From positions 115,663 to 179,662 of the forward strand of contig CAWAKK010000004.1 in NCBI GenBank assembly GCA_963782605.1: a stretch of DNA of 64,000 nt, read 5' to 3'. The DNA comes from JBDTSW01 sp963782605. Lineage in GTDB: Bacteria > Actinomycetota > Thermoleophilia > Solirubrobacterales > 70-9. Positions 46,453 through 56,180 of the stretch are shown here, piece after piece. The position numbers and the translations under genes are program-made. Numbering within the stretch: position 1 is the first letter of the stretch; each line of letters begins with the position of its first letter. A model generated the notes under the pieces. It was not told where the DNA came from. It did no database searches and was given only the letters and a program-made list of their open reading frames with translations.

Positions 46453-47813
46453 ATGCCCTTCATCCCTCATACCGAAGCCGACGTTCGCGAAATGCTCGAC
46501 GCCATCGGCGCGTCGGGCATCGACGCTCTGTTCGAAGAAATACCGGCCGCGCTGCGCACGAAATCGCTCGCGGGAATTCCTGAAGCGCTGACGGAAATGG
46601 AAGATCGGGCGGTTGATGACGCAGCGCGCGCAGCGGGACGGTCGCCCGCTCAACTTCCTCGGCGCCGGCGCCTACGAGCATCACATTCCGGCGGCGGTGT
46701 GGGCGATCGTGACGCGCGGCGAGTTCTACAGCGCGTATACGCCGTATCAGGCCGAGGCGAGCCAGGGCACGCTGCAGCTGCTCTACGAATACCAGACGAT
46801 GATGACGAACCTGACCGGCATGCAGGTCTCGAACGCTTCGCTGTATGACGGCGCGTCGGCGCTCGCGGAGGCATGCCTGATGGCGGTGCGGGCGCACCGC
46901 AAGTCGAAGTCGGCGCGCATTCTCGTGCCGGCGACGCTCAATCCGACGTACCGCGAAGTCGCGCTTGCGATCACGGAAGGCCAGAACCTGAAATTCGACG
47001 TGCTGCCGTATGACCATTCCACCGGTCTGTCGCAGTTTGCGGCGCTGGAGGCGCACAGCGGACAGGACATCACGGCCGTCGTCGTTCAGCAGCCCAATTT
47101 CTTCGGCTTGCTGGAAGACGTGGACGCAATCACCGACTGGGCGCACGCCAACAACGCCCTGGTGATCGCCGTCGTGAATCCGCTGTCTCTCGCGATCCTG
47201 AAGCCGCCGGGCGAATGGGGCGCGAAGGGCGTCGACATCGTCGTCGGCGATGGTCAGCCGCTCGGCGTGCCGCTTGTCCTCGGGCGGTCCGTACTTCGGC
47301 TTCATGACGACGCGCATGGAGCACGTGCGCCAGATGCCGGGCCGCATCATCGGCCGCACGGTCGATCTCGACGGCAAGCCTGGCTTCACGCTGACGCTGC
47401 AGGCGCGCGAGCAGCACATTCGACGCAGCAAGGCGACCTCGAACATCTGCACGAACCAGGGACTGCTGGTGACCGCCGCGACGATTCACATGTCGCTGCT
47501 CGGCGCGGCAGGTCTCGAAAGCGTTGCGGCGGCCTCGCAGACGCAGACACGCGCGCTCGTCGAGGCGCTCACGAGCATCCGGGGCGTGCGGCTCGCGTTC
47601 GCCGGACCGCGTTTCCACGAAGCCGTGCTGCAACTGGACCGCAAAGTGAGCGATGTCCTCGATGCGCTCGCCCGCCGCAACATCATCGGCGGGTATGACC
47701 TGTCGCAGCGCTATCCCGAACTTGGCGACGCGCTGCTCGTGTGCGCAACCGAAATGCGGACGCAGGCGGACATCGACGCGTACGCCGGCGCCCTGGCCGA
47801 TCTCCTGAAGTAA
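46453..47813 (+). pseudogene. gcvPA: glycine dehydrogenase (decarboxylating) subunit 1, frameshifted
   Basis: N-terminal half of the split P protein. It starts FIPHTEADVREMLDAIGASG, then (after a shift near 46,640) LNFLGAGAYEHHIPAAVW, YTPYQAEASQGTLQLLYEYQ and SLYDGASALAEA. After a second shift near 47,285 it continues PYFGFMTTRMEHVRQMPGRI and TSNICTNQGLL. GcvPA pairs with GcvPB, directly downstream, to decarboxylate glycine. Confidence 0.9.
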
Positions 47814-47820
47814 CACCGCT

Positions 47821-49281
47821 ATGCACGAACCGTTGATCTTTTCCCATTCGCGCACCGGCCGCAGCGCAGCCGGCCAGTATCCTCAGGGCGTCAGCGCCGA
47901 CGTGCCGGAGCGGTTCCGCCGCAAGCAGCGTGCGGCGCTGCCGGAAGTGTCCGAACTGCAGGCCGTCAGGCATTTCACGCGGCTGTCGCAGCTCAACTTC
48001 TCCATCGATACGCACTTCTATCCGCTCGGATCGTGCACGATGAAGTACAACCCGCGCGCCTGTAACCAGTTCGCGATGCTGCCGGAATTCCTCGGACGTC
48101 ATCCGCTCGCGCCCGCCGTCGCGAGCCAGGGATTCATGGCGTGCATGTATGAACTGCAGGAGATGCTGAAGGAAGTGACGGGCATGAAGGGCGTATCGCT
48201 CACGCCGATGGCGGGCGCCCAGGGCGAGTTCGCGGGCGTCGCGATGATCCGCGCCTATCACCGCGCCCGGGGCGATCTGGAGCGCACCGAAATCATCGTT
48301 CCCGATGCGGCGCACGGCACGAATCCCGCAACGGCGACGATGTGCGGATGCTCGGTCGTCGAGATTCCGTCGCTGGCGAACGGCGACATCGACATCGATG
48401 CGCTGAGAGAGGCGCTGGGGCCGAAGACCGCCGGCATCATGCTCACGAACCCTTCGACGCTCGGCGTGTTCGAGCGGCGCATTCAGGAAGTCGCGAAGCT
48501 CGTCCACGAAGCAGGCGGCCTGCTGTACTACGACGGCGCGAATCTCAACGCGATTCTCGGCAAGGTGCGGCCGGGCGATATGGGATTCGACGTGATTCAC
48601 ATGAACCTGCACAAGACGTTCTCTACGCCGCATGGCGGCGGCGGACCGGGCTCCGGCGCCGTCGGCGTCAATCAACGGTTGCTGCCGTTCATGCCGATTC
48701 CCGTCGTCGGCAAGGACGGGGATGAGTTTCGCTGGCTCGACGAGCGCGACTTGCCGCAGACCATCGGCCGGTTGTCCGCGTTCATGGGCAATGCGGGCGT
48801 ATTGCTGCGCGCTTATGTCTACATGCGAATGCTGGGCCGCGCCGGCATGCAGCGCGTCGCGGAGTATTCGGCGCTGAACGCGAACTACCTGCTGGCGCGC
48901 CTGAAAGCGGCGGGCTTCGACGCCGCGTATCCGGAACGTCGCGCAAGCCATGAGTTCATCATTACCCTGAAGCGTCAGGCGAGAGATCTGGACGTGAACG
49001 CCATGGACTTCGCGAAGCGCCTGCTCGACTTCGGGTTCCACGCGCCGACGACCTACTTTCCGTTGCTGGTGCCGGAATGTCTGCTGATCGAGCCCACCGA
49101 GACGGAGGCGAAGGAAGAACTCGACGCATTCGTCGACGCAATGGTCGCGATTCAGGCTGAAGCGGAGCAGGATCCTGGAAAGGTCAAAGGCGCCCCGTAT
49201 ACTCTCCCGGTGCGCCGCCTCGACGACGTGCGCGCGGCGAAGCAGTTGGATCTGGCCTGGCGGCCAGAACGAAGTGAATAG
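47821..49281 (+). CDS. gcvPB: glycine dehydrogenase (decarboxylating) subunit 2
   Basis: C-terminal, PLP-binding half of the split P protein, 486 aa and intact. The PLP lysine lies in HMNLHKTFSTPHGGGGPGSG. Other marks are NFSIDTHFYPLGSCTMKYNP, AAHGTNPATA and FHAPTTYFPLLVPECLLIEP. It follows gcvPA by 7 bases and ends the gcv operon. Confidence 0.96.
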   Translation: MHEPLIFSHSRTGRSAAGQYPQGVSADVPERFRRKQRAALPEVSELQAVRHFTRLSQLNFSIDTHFYPLGSCTMKYNPRACNQFAMLPEFLGRHPLAPAVASQGFMACMYELQEMLKEVTGMKGVSLTPMAGAQGEFAGVAMIRAYHRARGDLERTEIIVPDAAHGTNPATATMCGCSVVEIPSLANGDIDIDALREALGPKTAGIMLTNPSTLGVFERRIQEVAKLVHEAGGLLYYDGANLNAILGKVRPGDMGFDVIHMNLHKTFSTPHGGGGPGSGAVGVNQRLLPFMPIPVVGKDGDEFRWLDERDLPQTIGRLSAFMGNAGVLLRAYVYMRMLGRAGMQRVAEYSALNANYLLARLKAAGFDAAYPERRASHEFIITLKRQARDLDVNAMDFAKRLLDFGFHAPTTYFPLLVPECLLIEPTETEAKEELDAFVDAMVAIQAEAEQDPGKVKGAPYTLPVRRLDDVRAAKQLDLAWRPERSE

Positions 49282-49375
49282 TGACTGGGACGGTGAATAG
49301 CGCCGGAGTGAAGGCGCAGCGCCTTCTGGCTAGTCACGCGTCACGAATCACCAGTCGACTTGCCGAAGGCCCCAA

Positions 49376-49772
49376 ATGATTGACCGTCCCAAGCTTTCCG
49401 GGATGCACCGGCTGTTGCTCGCGTTCGTAAACTCCTGGCAGGGATTCAAGGGCGCCTTTCGCGAGGAGGCGGCCTTTCGACAGGAAGTCGCCCTCGCCGA
49501 TGGTTCTGCTGCCGCTGGGCGCCTGGTTGGGGAAGACCCCGGTCGAGAAGGCCCTGCTGATCAGCTCGGTCCTCCTGGTGCTCATCGTCGAACTGCTGAA
49601 TACGGGCATCGAAACGGTGGTGGACCGGATCGGTCTCGAGCGGCACGAATTGTCAGGACTTGCCAAGGACGTGGGTTCGACGGCCGTGCTGCTATCCTTC
49701 GGCGTGCTGGCCGTGGTCTGGGGTTTGTCTGCTGTTCGGTTGAGCGAACAGCGGAACCGTTCGGCCGATTAG
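49376..49772 (+). pseudogene. dgkA: diacylglycerol kinase, one frameshift
   Basis: Small integral-membrane kinase that recycles diacylglycerol. The first frame has RLLLAFVNSWQGFKGAFREE and AAFRQEVALA. After a shift near 49,500 it continues with ISSVLLVLIVELLNTGIETV, VDRIGLERHELSGLAKDVGS and TAVLL, the family core with its catalytic Glu. Total length of about 130 aa is normal. Confidence 0.88.
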
Positions 49773-49781
49773 GCTCTATCA

Positions 49782-52676
49782 GTGTTTCTCGCGCCGCGAC
49801 GTCGGAAGCATCATGGCGCGGTGCTCACCAACCGGCTTCGAGTTGCCCATGCAAGAACGCTCGCCGCCCTCGGCCTGATCGTCGCTGCGACGCCCGCCGT
49901 CGACGCCGAGCGACCTCCCACCGCCGGTGGTGACGGCCCCGTCGCGGAGGATTCGCGCTGGACGCGCACGCTCGAGCGCGTAGCCACCGGCGTCGTCACG
50001 ATCCAGGTGGATCTGGCGCGTGCGTTCGACACCGAATGGAACATGTCGAGTCAGGCGACGGGGTTTGTCGTCGACGCCAAGCGAGGGCTCATCCTCACGA
50101 ATCGCCACGTCGTCACGCCGGGACCGGTGACCGCGCAGGCGGTGTTCCTCAACCGTGAGGAAGTGACGCTCTATCCGGTCTATCGCGATCCGATCCACGA
50201 CTTCGGGTTCTATCGCTACGATCCCTCCAAGCTGCGCTTCATCAAGCCCACGGAGCTCAAGCTCTATCCGCAGGGCGCGCAGGTGGGCCGCGAGATCCGC
50301 GTCATCGGCAACGATGCCGGCGAACAATTGTCGATTCTGGCCGGCACGCTCGCGCGCCTTGATCGCGAAGCGCCGAACTACGGGCTCGGCAAGTACAACG
50401 ACTTCAACACGTTCTACTATCAGGCGGCCTCGAGCACCTCGGGCGGTTCGTCGGGTTCGCCGGTGATCGACATCGAAGGCCGCGTGCTCGCGCTGAACGC
50501 GGGCGGCAGTTCGGCCGCCGCTTCGAGCTTCTATCTGCCGCTCGATCGCGTCACTCGCGCGCTGAAACTGATTCAGGACGGCAAGCCGGTGGCGCGCGGG
50601 ACGCTGCAGACCGTGTTCATGTACACGCCGTTCGACGAAGTACGAAGACTTCGGTTGCCCCCGAAACCGAAACAGAAGTGCGGCGCAAGTTTCCCGGCAA
50701 CACCGGCATGCTGGTCGTTTCTGAAGTGCAGAAGGGATCGCCCGCCGAGCAGGTGCTCGAACCCGGCGACATCCTTGTCAGGATCAATGGCGATCTCGGC
50801 GCCGATTTCGATGCGCTCGCACGCGTGCTCGACGACGGCGTCGGCAAGACAGTCACGCTCGCGATCCAGCGCGGCGCACAGTCGTTCGAGCGACAGCTCG
50901 TCGATTCAGGATCTGTATGCGGTGACTCCCAATCGCTTTCTCGAGTTCGGCGACGCCGTCGTGCACGACTTGTCCTGGCAGCAGGCGCGGCACATCAACG
51001 TGCCGATTCGCGGCGTGTACGTGGCCAATCCTGGCTACGTGCTCGGCGCCGCCGCCGTGCCGCGCGGGGCCGTGATCACGGAAGTCGACGGCAAGGAGAT
51101 TCCGGCTCTTGCGGAGTTCGAGCGCGTCGTGGGTGCGCTGAAGGACAACGAGCGCGCGACGGTGCGGTTCTTCACGATCGACGACCCGAACACCGCTCAA
51201 TGGCGCGTGATGCGCATGGACCGCCGCTGGTTTCCCGCCCGCGTCTGCGAGCGCAATGACCAGCTGGGCGCCTGGCCGTGCGCCAACTGGTCCGAAGACG
51301 GCGAGGTCGAAGCGCTGAAGCCTGCGACCACGAGCTATACGAAGACCGCCGACCCGATCGTGAATCGACTCGCGCCGTCCCTTGTCCTCGTGAATTTCGA
51401 CATGCCTTACTCGGTCTCGGGCGTCACTGAGCGCAACTACTACGGCACCGGCCTGATCGTCGATGCCGAGCGCGGACTGGTGGCGGTCGATCGCAACACC
51501 GTCCCCTCGCCGATCGGCGATGTGCGTTTGACCATCGCAGGCACGATCGAGGTTCCCGGACGCGTCGAGTACCTCCATCCGCTGCACAACCTCGCCATCA
51601 TTTCCTACGACCCGGCGCTGATCGGCGCGACGCCGGCGCGAGCTGCGACGATCCGTGCGGTCGATCTGCAGCCGGGCGCGGAGGTCTGGGCGGTCGGAAT
51701 GCGCGCGGACGGCAAGGTTCAGTCGCGGCCGGCGACGGTTGCTTCCGTGGACGCCGTCGCCTTCCCGCTGTCGCGCACGCTCCAGTTCCGGGACTCGAAT
51801 CTCGAGACCGTCAGCCTCGTCAACGGGCCGACGGACTACGATGGCGTACTCGTCAACAAGAGCGGCGAGGTGGTCGCGAGCTGGGCGAGTTTTGCGTTCG
51901 AGGCGGGACGCGAGATCGCGCAGGAGAACCGCGGCATACCCGCCAGTCTCCTCCTCGAGATGGTCCGCGTCGTGCGCGACGGCGGAACGTTGCATTCGCT
52001 CGAGGCGGAGTTGCAGCCGATTCCGCTCGCGAGCGCTCGCAAGCTGGGCCTGTCGGATGAGTGGATCAAGCGTCTCGAGCAGCACAGCCCTGATCGTCGT
52101 CAGGTGCTGAGCATCGTGAGGCTCGTGGGCGGTTCGCCGGCCTCGGACCTGCTGCGCTCAGGCGATCTGCTGCTCGATATCGACGGCGCGCTCGTCAACC
52201 GGTTTCGTGAAGTCGAACGCGCCGTGCAGAAGACGAACGTGCGCGTCACCGTGCTGCGCGACGGCGTCGAGCAACGCCTTGACGTGCCCACGGTAGCCCT
52301 TGTGGGTCGAGATCTCGACCGCATCGTGGTGTGGGCGGGCGCGGTGCTGCAGAAGCCGCATCGAGCCCTGGCGGCGCAGCGAGGCATCGAGCCCGATGGC
52401 GTGTTCGTCGCTTACTTCTCCTATGGATCGCCCGCGACGCGCTACCAGCTCTGGGCCGGTCGACGCATCGTCGAAGTCGACGGTCAGCCCGTCGCCGATC
52501 TGGACGCCTTCATCAGGGCCGTGGCGGGAAAGGAGGATCGCGCGTCGCTGCGCTTGCGCACAGTGACGTGGAACGGGTCCGTCGAAGTCATCACCTTGAA
52601 ACTCGACAAGCGCTTCTGGCCTACCTACGAGTTGCGCAGGACCGCGCAGGGCTGGAGCAGAGCGGCGCTCGATTAG
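49782..52676 (+). CDS. double-HtrA serine protease (Nma111/Ynm3-like) with PDZ domains
   Basis: A 964-aa predicted secreted protein. A signal peptide fits the GTG at 49821 (RTLAALGLIVAATPAVDA). The first trypsin domain has His in ILTNRHVVTPGPV, Asp in YRDPIHDFGFYRYDPS and Ser in STSGGSSGSPVIDIEG. A PDZ follows, but bases about 50,645-50,910 read in another frame (GMLVVSEVQKGSPAEQVLEP), so two indels cancel out. A second PDZ-like domain and a degenerate second protease domain (LIVDAERGLVAVDRNTV, EYLHPLHNLAIISYDPALIG) follow, then two more PDZ-like regions. This tandem layout matches yeast Nma111. The substrate is unknown. Confidence 0.85.
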   Translation: MFLAPRRRKHHGAVLTNRLRVAHARTLAALGLIVAATPAVDAERPPTAGGDGPVAEDSRWTRTLERVATGVVTIQVDLARAFDTEWNMSSQATGFVVDAKRGLILTNRHVVTPGPVTAQAVFLNREEVTLYPVYRDPIHDFGFYRYDPSKLRFIKPTELKLYPQGAQVGREIRVIGNDAGEQLSILAGTLARLDREAPNYGLGKYNDFNTFYYQAASSTSGGSSGSPVIDIEGRVLALNAGGSSAAASSFYLPLDRVTRALKLIQDGKPVARGTLQTVFMYTPFDEVRRLRLPPKPKQKCGASFPATPACWSFLKCRRDRPPSRCSNPATSLSGSMAISAPISMRSHACSTTASARQSRSRSSAAHSRSSDSSSIQDLYAVTPNRFLEFGDAVVHDLSWQQARHINVPIRGVYVANPGYVLGAAAVPRGAVITEVDGKEIPALAEFERVVGALKDNERATVRFFTIDDPNTAQWRVMRMDRRWFPARVCERNDQLGAWPCANWSEDGEVEALKPATTSYTKTADPIVNRLAPSLVLVNFDMPYSVSGVTERNYYGTGLIVDAERGLVAVDRNTVPSPIGDVRLTIAGTIEVPGRVEYLHPLHNLAIISYDPALIGATPARAATIRAVDLQPGAEVWAVGMRADGKVQSRPATVASVDAVAFPLSRTLQFRDSNLETVSLVNGPTDYDGVLVNKSGEVVASWASFAFEAGREIAQENRGIPASLLLEMVRVVRDGGTLHSLEAELQPIPLASARKLGLSDEWIKRLEQHSPDRRQVLSIVRLVGGSPASDLLRSGDLLLDIDGALVNRFREVERAVQKTNVRVTVLRDGVEQRLDVPTVALVGRDLDRIVVWAGAVLQKPHRALAAQRGIEPDGVFVAYFSYGSPATRYQLWAGRRIVEVDGQPVADLDAFIRAVAGKEDRASLRLRTVTWNGSVEVITLKLDKRFWPTYELRRTAQGWSRAALD

Positions 52677-52694
52677 CGCGCGTTTCACTGGGCG

Positions 52695-52726
52695 ACTGGC
52701 AAGCTGGCCAACTGGCAAGCTGGCCT
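52695..52726. repeat. 16-bp tandem duplication at the B/C joint
   Basis: Two adjacent copies of ACTGGCAAGCTGGCC plus one base. It follows the protease stop and is the last sequence I can attach to block B. Confidence 0.85.
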
Positions 52727-52775
52727 TCGGGGCCGGGCTGCGACCCCTGGCCGGGGCCGGGACGTGACCCCGTGC

Positions 52776-53144
52776 TCACGAACGAGCGATCATCGCCGAG
52801 ACGCCGCCGAGCACCCGCGCTCCGAAGAGCACGACGTCACTCGGCGCGAACGCAGCAAGCAGACACGCTGGGACCGACAGCCCCAGGCCCAGCAGCAGCA
52901 TCATCTTGCGCCCATAGCGGTCGCCCAGCGCGCCCAGGTAGAGCACGGTGCCCGCCAGGCCGAGCGAGTACCCGACCGCGATCAGGTCGAGCATCGTCTG
53001 CGAGGAGTCGAAGTGCCTGCCGATGTCGGGCAGCGCGACGTTGGCGACCGACAGGTTCAGGTTGGCGACCCCTGCGACGAGTATCAGGGCGACGAGCACC
53101 AGCCCGGCGCGGGGCGGCGCGGCGTGTTGTGTGTCCTCGGCCAT
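52776..53144 (-). pseudogene. MFS transporter, N-terminal fragment
   Basis: About 120 residues of a DHA2-type drug transporter: VALPDIGRHFDSSQTMLDLI, then GALGDRYGRKMMLLLG (motif A) and ARVLGGVSAM, then a stop. Only about four of 12-14 helices are present. The cut falls at the B/C joint. It is divergent from the AI-2E gene. An assembly end is likelier than a natural truncation. Confidence 0.75.
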
Positions 53145-53252
53145 TCGCCTGATCCTCGGCGGCGCGGGCACTCGCCGCATCATCCGATCGGAATGAGGCG
53201 CGCCCGCCGCCGGGATCACATGATCCCGCCAACGCGACGGAAGGTATAGGCC

Positions 53253-54458
53253 ATGCGGAAGAGCAGACTTATGCTGCACGGGCGGATGCGCCACGAGAGC
53301 GGGGAACCGGAGCGCGAGGAGGGCGACACCGAGTTCGTCGAGTTCGACGCGCGCGAGCTCTCGGGCATCTTCGCGGCACCGGCCTGGCTGCGCGATCTCG
53401 GCTTCATGGCCTGGATGCTGGTGGGAGTCACGCTCCTGCTCGTCGGCATGGTGTGGCTGCTCGCGCTCACGCAGACGATCGTGATCCCGGTGGTCACGGC
53501 GGCGATCCTCGCCTCGGTGCTGTCGCCGCTCGTCCGCCGGCTGAAGCGTCGCGGCGTGCCGCGCGGGGCCGGCGCCGCGATCGTGCTGCTGTTGATCGTG
53601 CTCGCGGGCGCCGCGCTCGCCTGGCTCGTCATCAGGGGCATCTCCGCCCAGTCGAGCGAGCTCAACTCTCAGTTGCAGGGCGCGGCGACCAAGGTCGAGG
53701 GCTGGCTGAAGGACCTCGGCGTGAACTCGCCGACGGCGGCCGACGCCAAGCAGGACGCGAGCGGCTCGATCAGCAGCGCCTTTCACTTCCTGCTCAGCGG
53801 GCTCGGCAAGGGCCTGAGGGAGCTGGGCTCGCTCGCGATATTCCTCTCCTTCACAGTCCTGAGCCTGTTCTTCCTGCTCAAGGACGGGCCGACGATCCGG
53901 GCCTGGCTCGAAGCCCACTCGGGCGTCCCGCGGCCCGTGGCGCGCACGATCAGCGGGCGCACCATCGGCTCGATGCAGGGCTACTTCGCCGGCGTCACCG
54001 CGGTGGCGGCGTTCAACGGCATCGTCATCGGGCTCGGTGCCTTCGTGCTGGGCGTCCCGCTCGCCGGCTCGATCGCGGTCATCAACTTCGTCGCCGCCTA
54101 CATCCCGTACATCGGCGCATGGACGGCGGGCGCGTTCACCGTGCTGGTCGCGCTCGGGGAGGGCGGCCCGTCGACGGCGCTGGCGATGGGCGTGATCACC
54201 CTGCTCGCCAACGGGGCACTGCAGCAGCTCATCCAGCCGATCGCCTACGGGGCTGCGCTGGGCATCCACCCGCTCGCGGTTCTCATCGTCACCATCGCCG
54301 GCGGCGCTCTGTTCGGGACCATCGGGCTGATCGTCGCCGCACCGCTCACGGCCGCGGCGACGAAGATCGCCCGCGATCTCGCGGTGGCCCGGGCCCCGGA
54401 GGAGGACGAGGCCGCGACCACGCCACCATCATCACCGGCAGCCCCCGCACCGACCTGA
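53253..54458 (+). CDS. AI-2E family transporter (TqsA/PerM-like permease)
   Basis: A 401-aa membrane protein with about eight helices. The family hallmarks are present: PVVTAAILASVLSPLVRRLK, SFTVLSLFFLLKDGPTIRAW, INFVAAYIPYIGAWTAGAF and LQQLIQPIAYGAALGIHPLA. The name is historical; members move various small molecules or ions. CGGAAGG precedes the ATG. It ends 7 bases before the antiporter gene. Confidence 0.88.
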   Translation: MRKSRLMLHGRMRHESGEPEREEGDTEFVEFDARELSGIFAAPAWLRDLGFMAWMLVGVTLLLVGMVWLLALTQTIVIPVVTAAILASVLSPLVRRLKRRGVPRGAGAAIVLLLIVLAGAALAWLVIRGISAQSSELNSQLQGAATKVEGWLKDLGVNSPTAADAKQDASGSISSAFHFLLSGLGKGLRELGSLAIFLSFTVLSLFFLLKDGPTIRAWLEAHSGVPRPVARTISGRTIGSMQGYFAGVTAVAAFNGIVIGLGAFVLGVPLAGSIAVINFVAAYIPYIGAWTAGAFTVLVALGEGGPSTALAMGVITLLANGALQQLIQPIAYGAALGIHPLAVLIVTIAGGALFGTIGLIVAAPLTAAATKIARDLAVARAPEEDEAATTPPSSPAAPAPT

Positions 54459-54465
54459 GTCCGCC

Positions 54466-56180
54466 GTGTCCGGCGACGACGTCCTCCTCGGGCTCGGCCT
54501 CGTCCTGGTACTGGCCGTCGCCGCTCAGCTCGTGGCACGGCTCACGCGGCTCCCCGCCATCGTCGTGCTGCTCCCGGCAGGCTTCGTCGCCGGCGCGCTG
54601 ACCGATGTCGTGCACCCCGACAAGCTGCTCGGCGACCTCTTCCAGCCGTTCGTCTCGATCGCCGTCGGGGTGATCCTGTTCGAGGCGGGTCTGCGGCTCT
54701 CGTTCGGCGCGATCGCGCCCGGCGCGCGCCGCCTCGTCGTCCGGCTGATCACGCTCGGAGTGCTGGTCACGTGGCTCGGCGTCGGCGGCAGCGGCGGCCC
54801 TGCTGATCGGTGGGCTCGACACGCAGGGTGGCGCTGCTGATCGGCGCGGTGCTGGTGGTCTCGGGACCGACGGTCGTGCTGCCGCTGCTCTCGTTCGTGC
54901 GCCCGCAGCGCGAGGTGCGGTCACTGCTCACCTGGGAGGGCGTGCTCGTCGATCCGATCGGCGCGCTGCTGGGCGTGCTGGTCTTCCACGCCGCCGTCAC
55001 CGGCCAGGCGTGGCACCCGGGCGAGATGCTGCTGAGCATCGGCGTCGGGCTGCTCGTGGCGGCGGTCGGCGTCGTGCTGCTGCGGTTCCTGCTCGACCGA
55101 GGCGCAGCGACGGGCGCCGCGCCAGGCGGTCCCGGTCACGCTGGCGACGGTGGTCGGCGCGCTGGTGGCGGCCGACCTGATCCGCGACGACTCCGGGTTC
55201 GTCGCCACGACCGCGATGGGCATGGCGCTGGCCAACCAGCGCGCGATCGACGTCTCGCTGATGCTCGAGTTTCAGCAGACCCTTGTGCAGCTGCTGGTCG
55301 GGGTGCTCTTCGTCCTGATCGCGGCGTCGGTGTCGCCGGCCGAAGTCGAGGCGGTCCTGCCAGAGGCGCTGGCGCTGGTCGCGGTCATGGTGCTCGTCAT
55401 CCGGCCCGCCGCCGTCGCGCTGGCGACATGGCGGTCGCCGCTGCCGCTGCGCGAGCGGGCGTTCGTAGCGTGGATGGCGCCACGCGGCATCGTCGCCGGC
55501 GCCTCAGCGTCCGCGTTCGGGCTCCAGCTCGAGCAGAAGGGCGATCGCGGGTGCGGACGCTCATCCTCCCCGTCGTCTTCGTCGCCATCTTCGCCACCGT
55601 CGTCCTGTACGGGCTGACCGCCGCGCCGGTCGCGCGCCGGCTCGGGGTCGCCGGCGCCGAGGGCATCGTGGCGCTCGTGGTCGGCGGCCACGGCTGGGCA
55701 CTCGAGGTCGCCCACGCCCTGCGGCGCGCCGGCGCCGCGGTGAGGGTGTGGACGGGGGACACCGACGAGCAGGCGGCCGCGCGCGCCGCCGGCCTCGAGG
55801 CCGACCGGGGGCGGATGATGGTCGACGCGGTGACTCGCGAGGCGGAGCTCGAAGAGGTGACCGACGCGCTGCTGCTCACGAGCAGCGACGACTTCAACGC
55901 GCTCGCCGCCGAGGAGCTGCGCGTCGAGCTGGGCCACGATCACGTGCAGCGGCTCGCGCCCGACCCGGACGCGCCGTTCCTGGTCCCGCCCGCCCACGAG
56001 GACGGGCTGCTGCTGAGCTACGCCGAGATGAGCGATCACTTCGCCGACGGCGCGGAGCTCGTCGCCGAGACCACACGGGCCGGGACGATCAGGCTCTCCT
56101 TCGTCCACGTGGACGGGACTCGGAAGGCTGTGCGGTCGGGCGCGCGCCCTCCTCGATCAGACTCCGTGGCGCGAGCGTGA
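54466..56180 (+). pseudogene. CPA-family cation:proton antiporter with TrkA-like C-terminus, frameshifted
   Basis: The N-terminal part has RLPAIVVLLPAGFVAGALTD and GVILFEAGLRLSFGAIAPGA. After a shift near 54,800 it continues LLIGAVLVVSGPTVVLPLLS and SLLTWEGVLVDPIGALLGVL. After another near 55,120 it gives TAMGMALANQRAIDVSLMLE and WMAPRGIVAGASASAFGLQL. After one near 55,550 it gives a TrkA-N-like domain (VALVVGGHGWALEVAHALRR). The order and length fit an NhaP-type antiporter with a cytosolic nucleotide-sensing tail. The last 90 bases overlap the SulP gene on the other strand. Confidence 0.8.

Noticed and set aside
31900..52727. Block B as a horizontally acquired island
   Set aside because: It contains core genes with their usual gammaproteobacterial neighbours, no integrase or att site at its ends, and cuts two unrelated genes at its borders.
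52331..53152. A plus-strand frame running across the B/C joint
   Set aside because: It is out of frame with the protease and antisense to the MFS fragment, with no recognisable domain.
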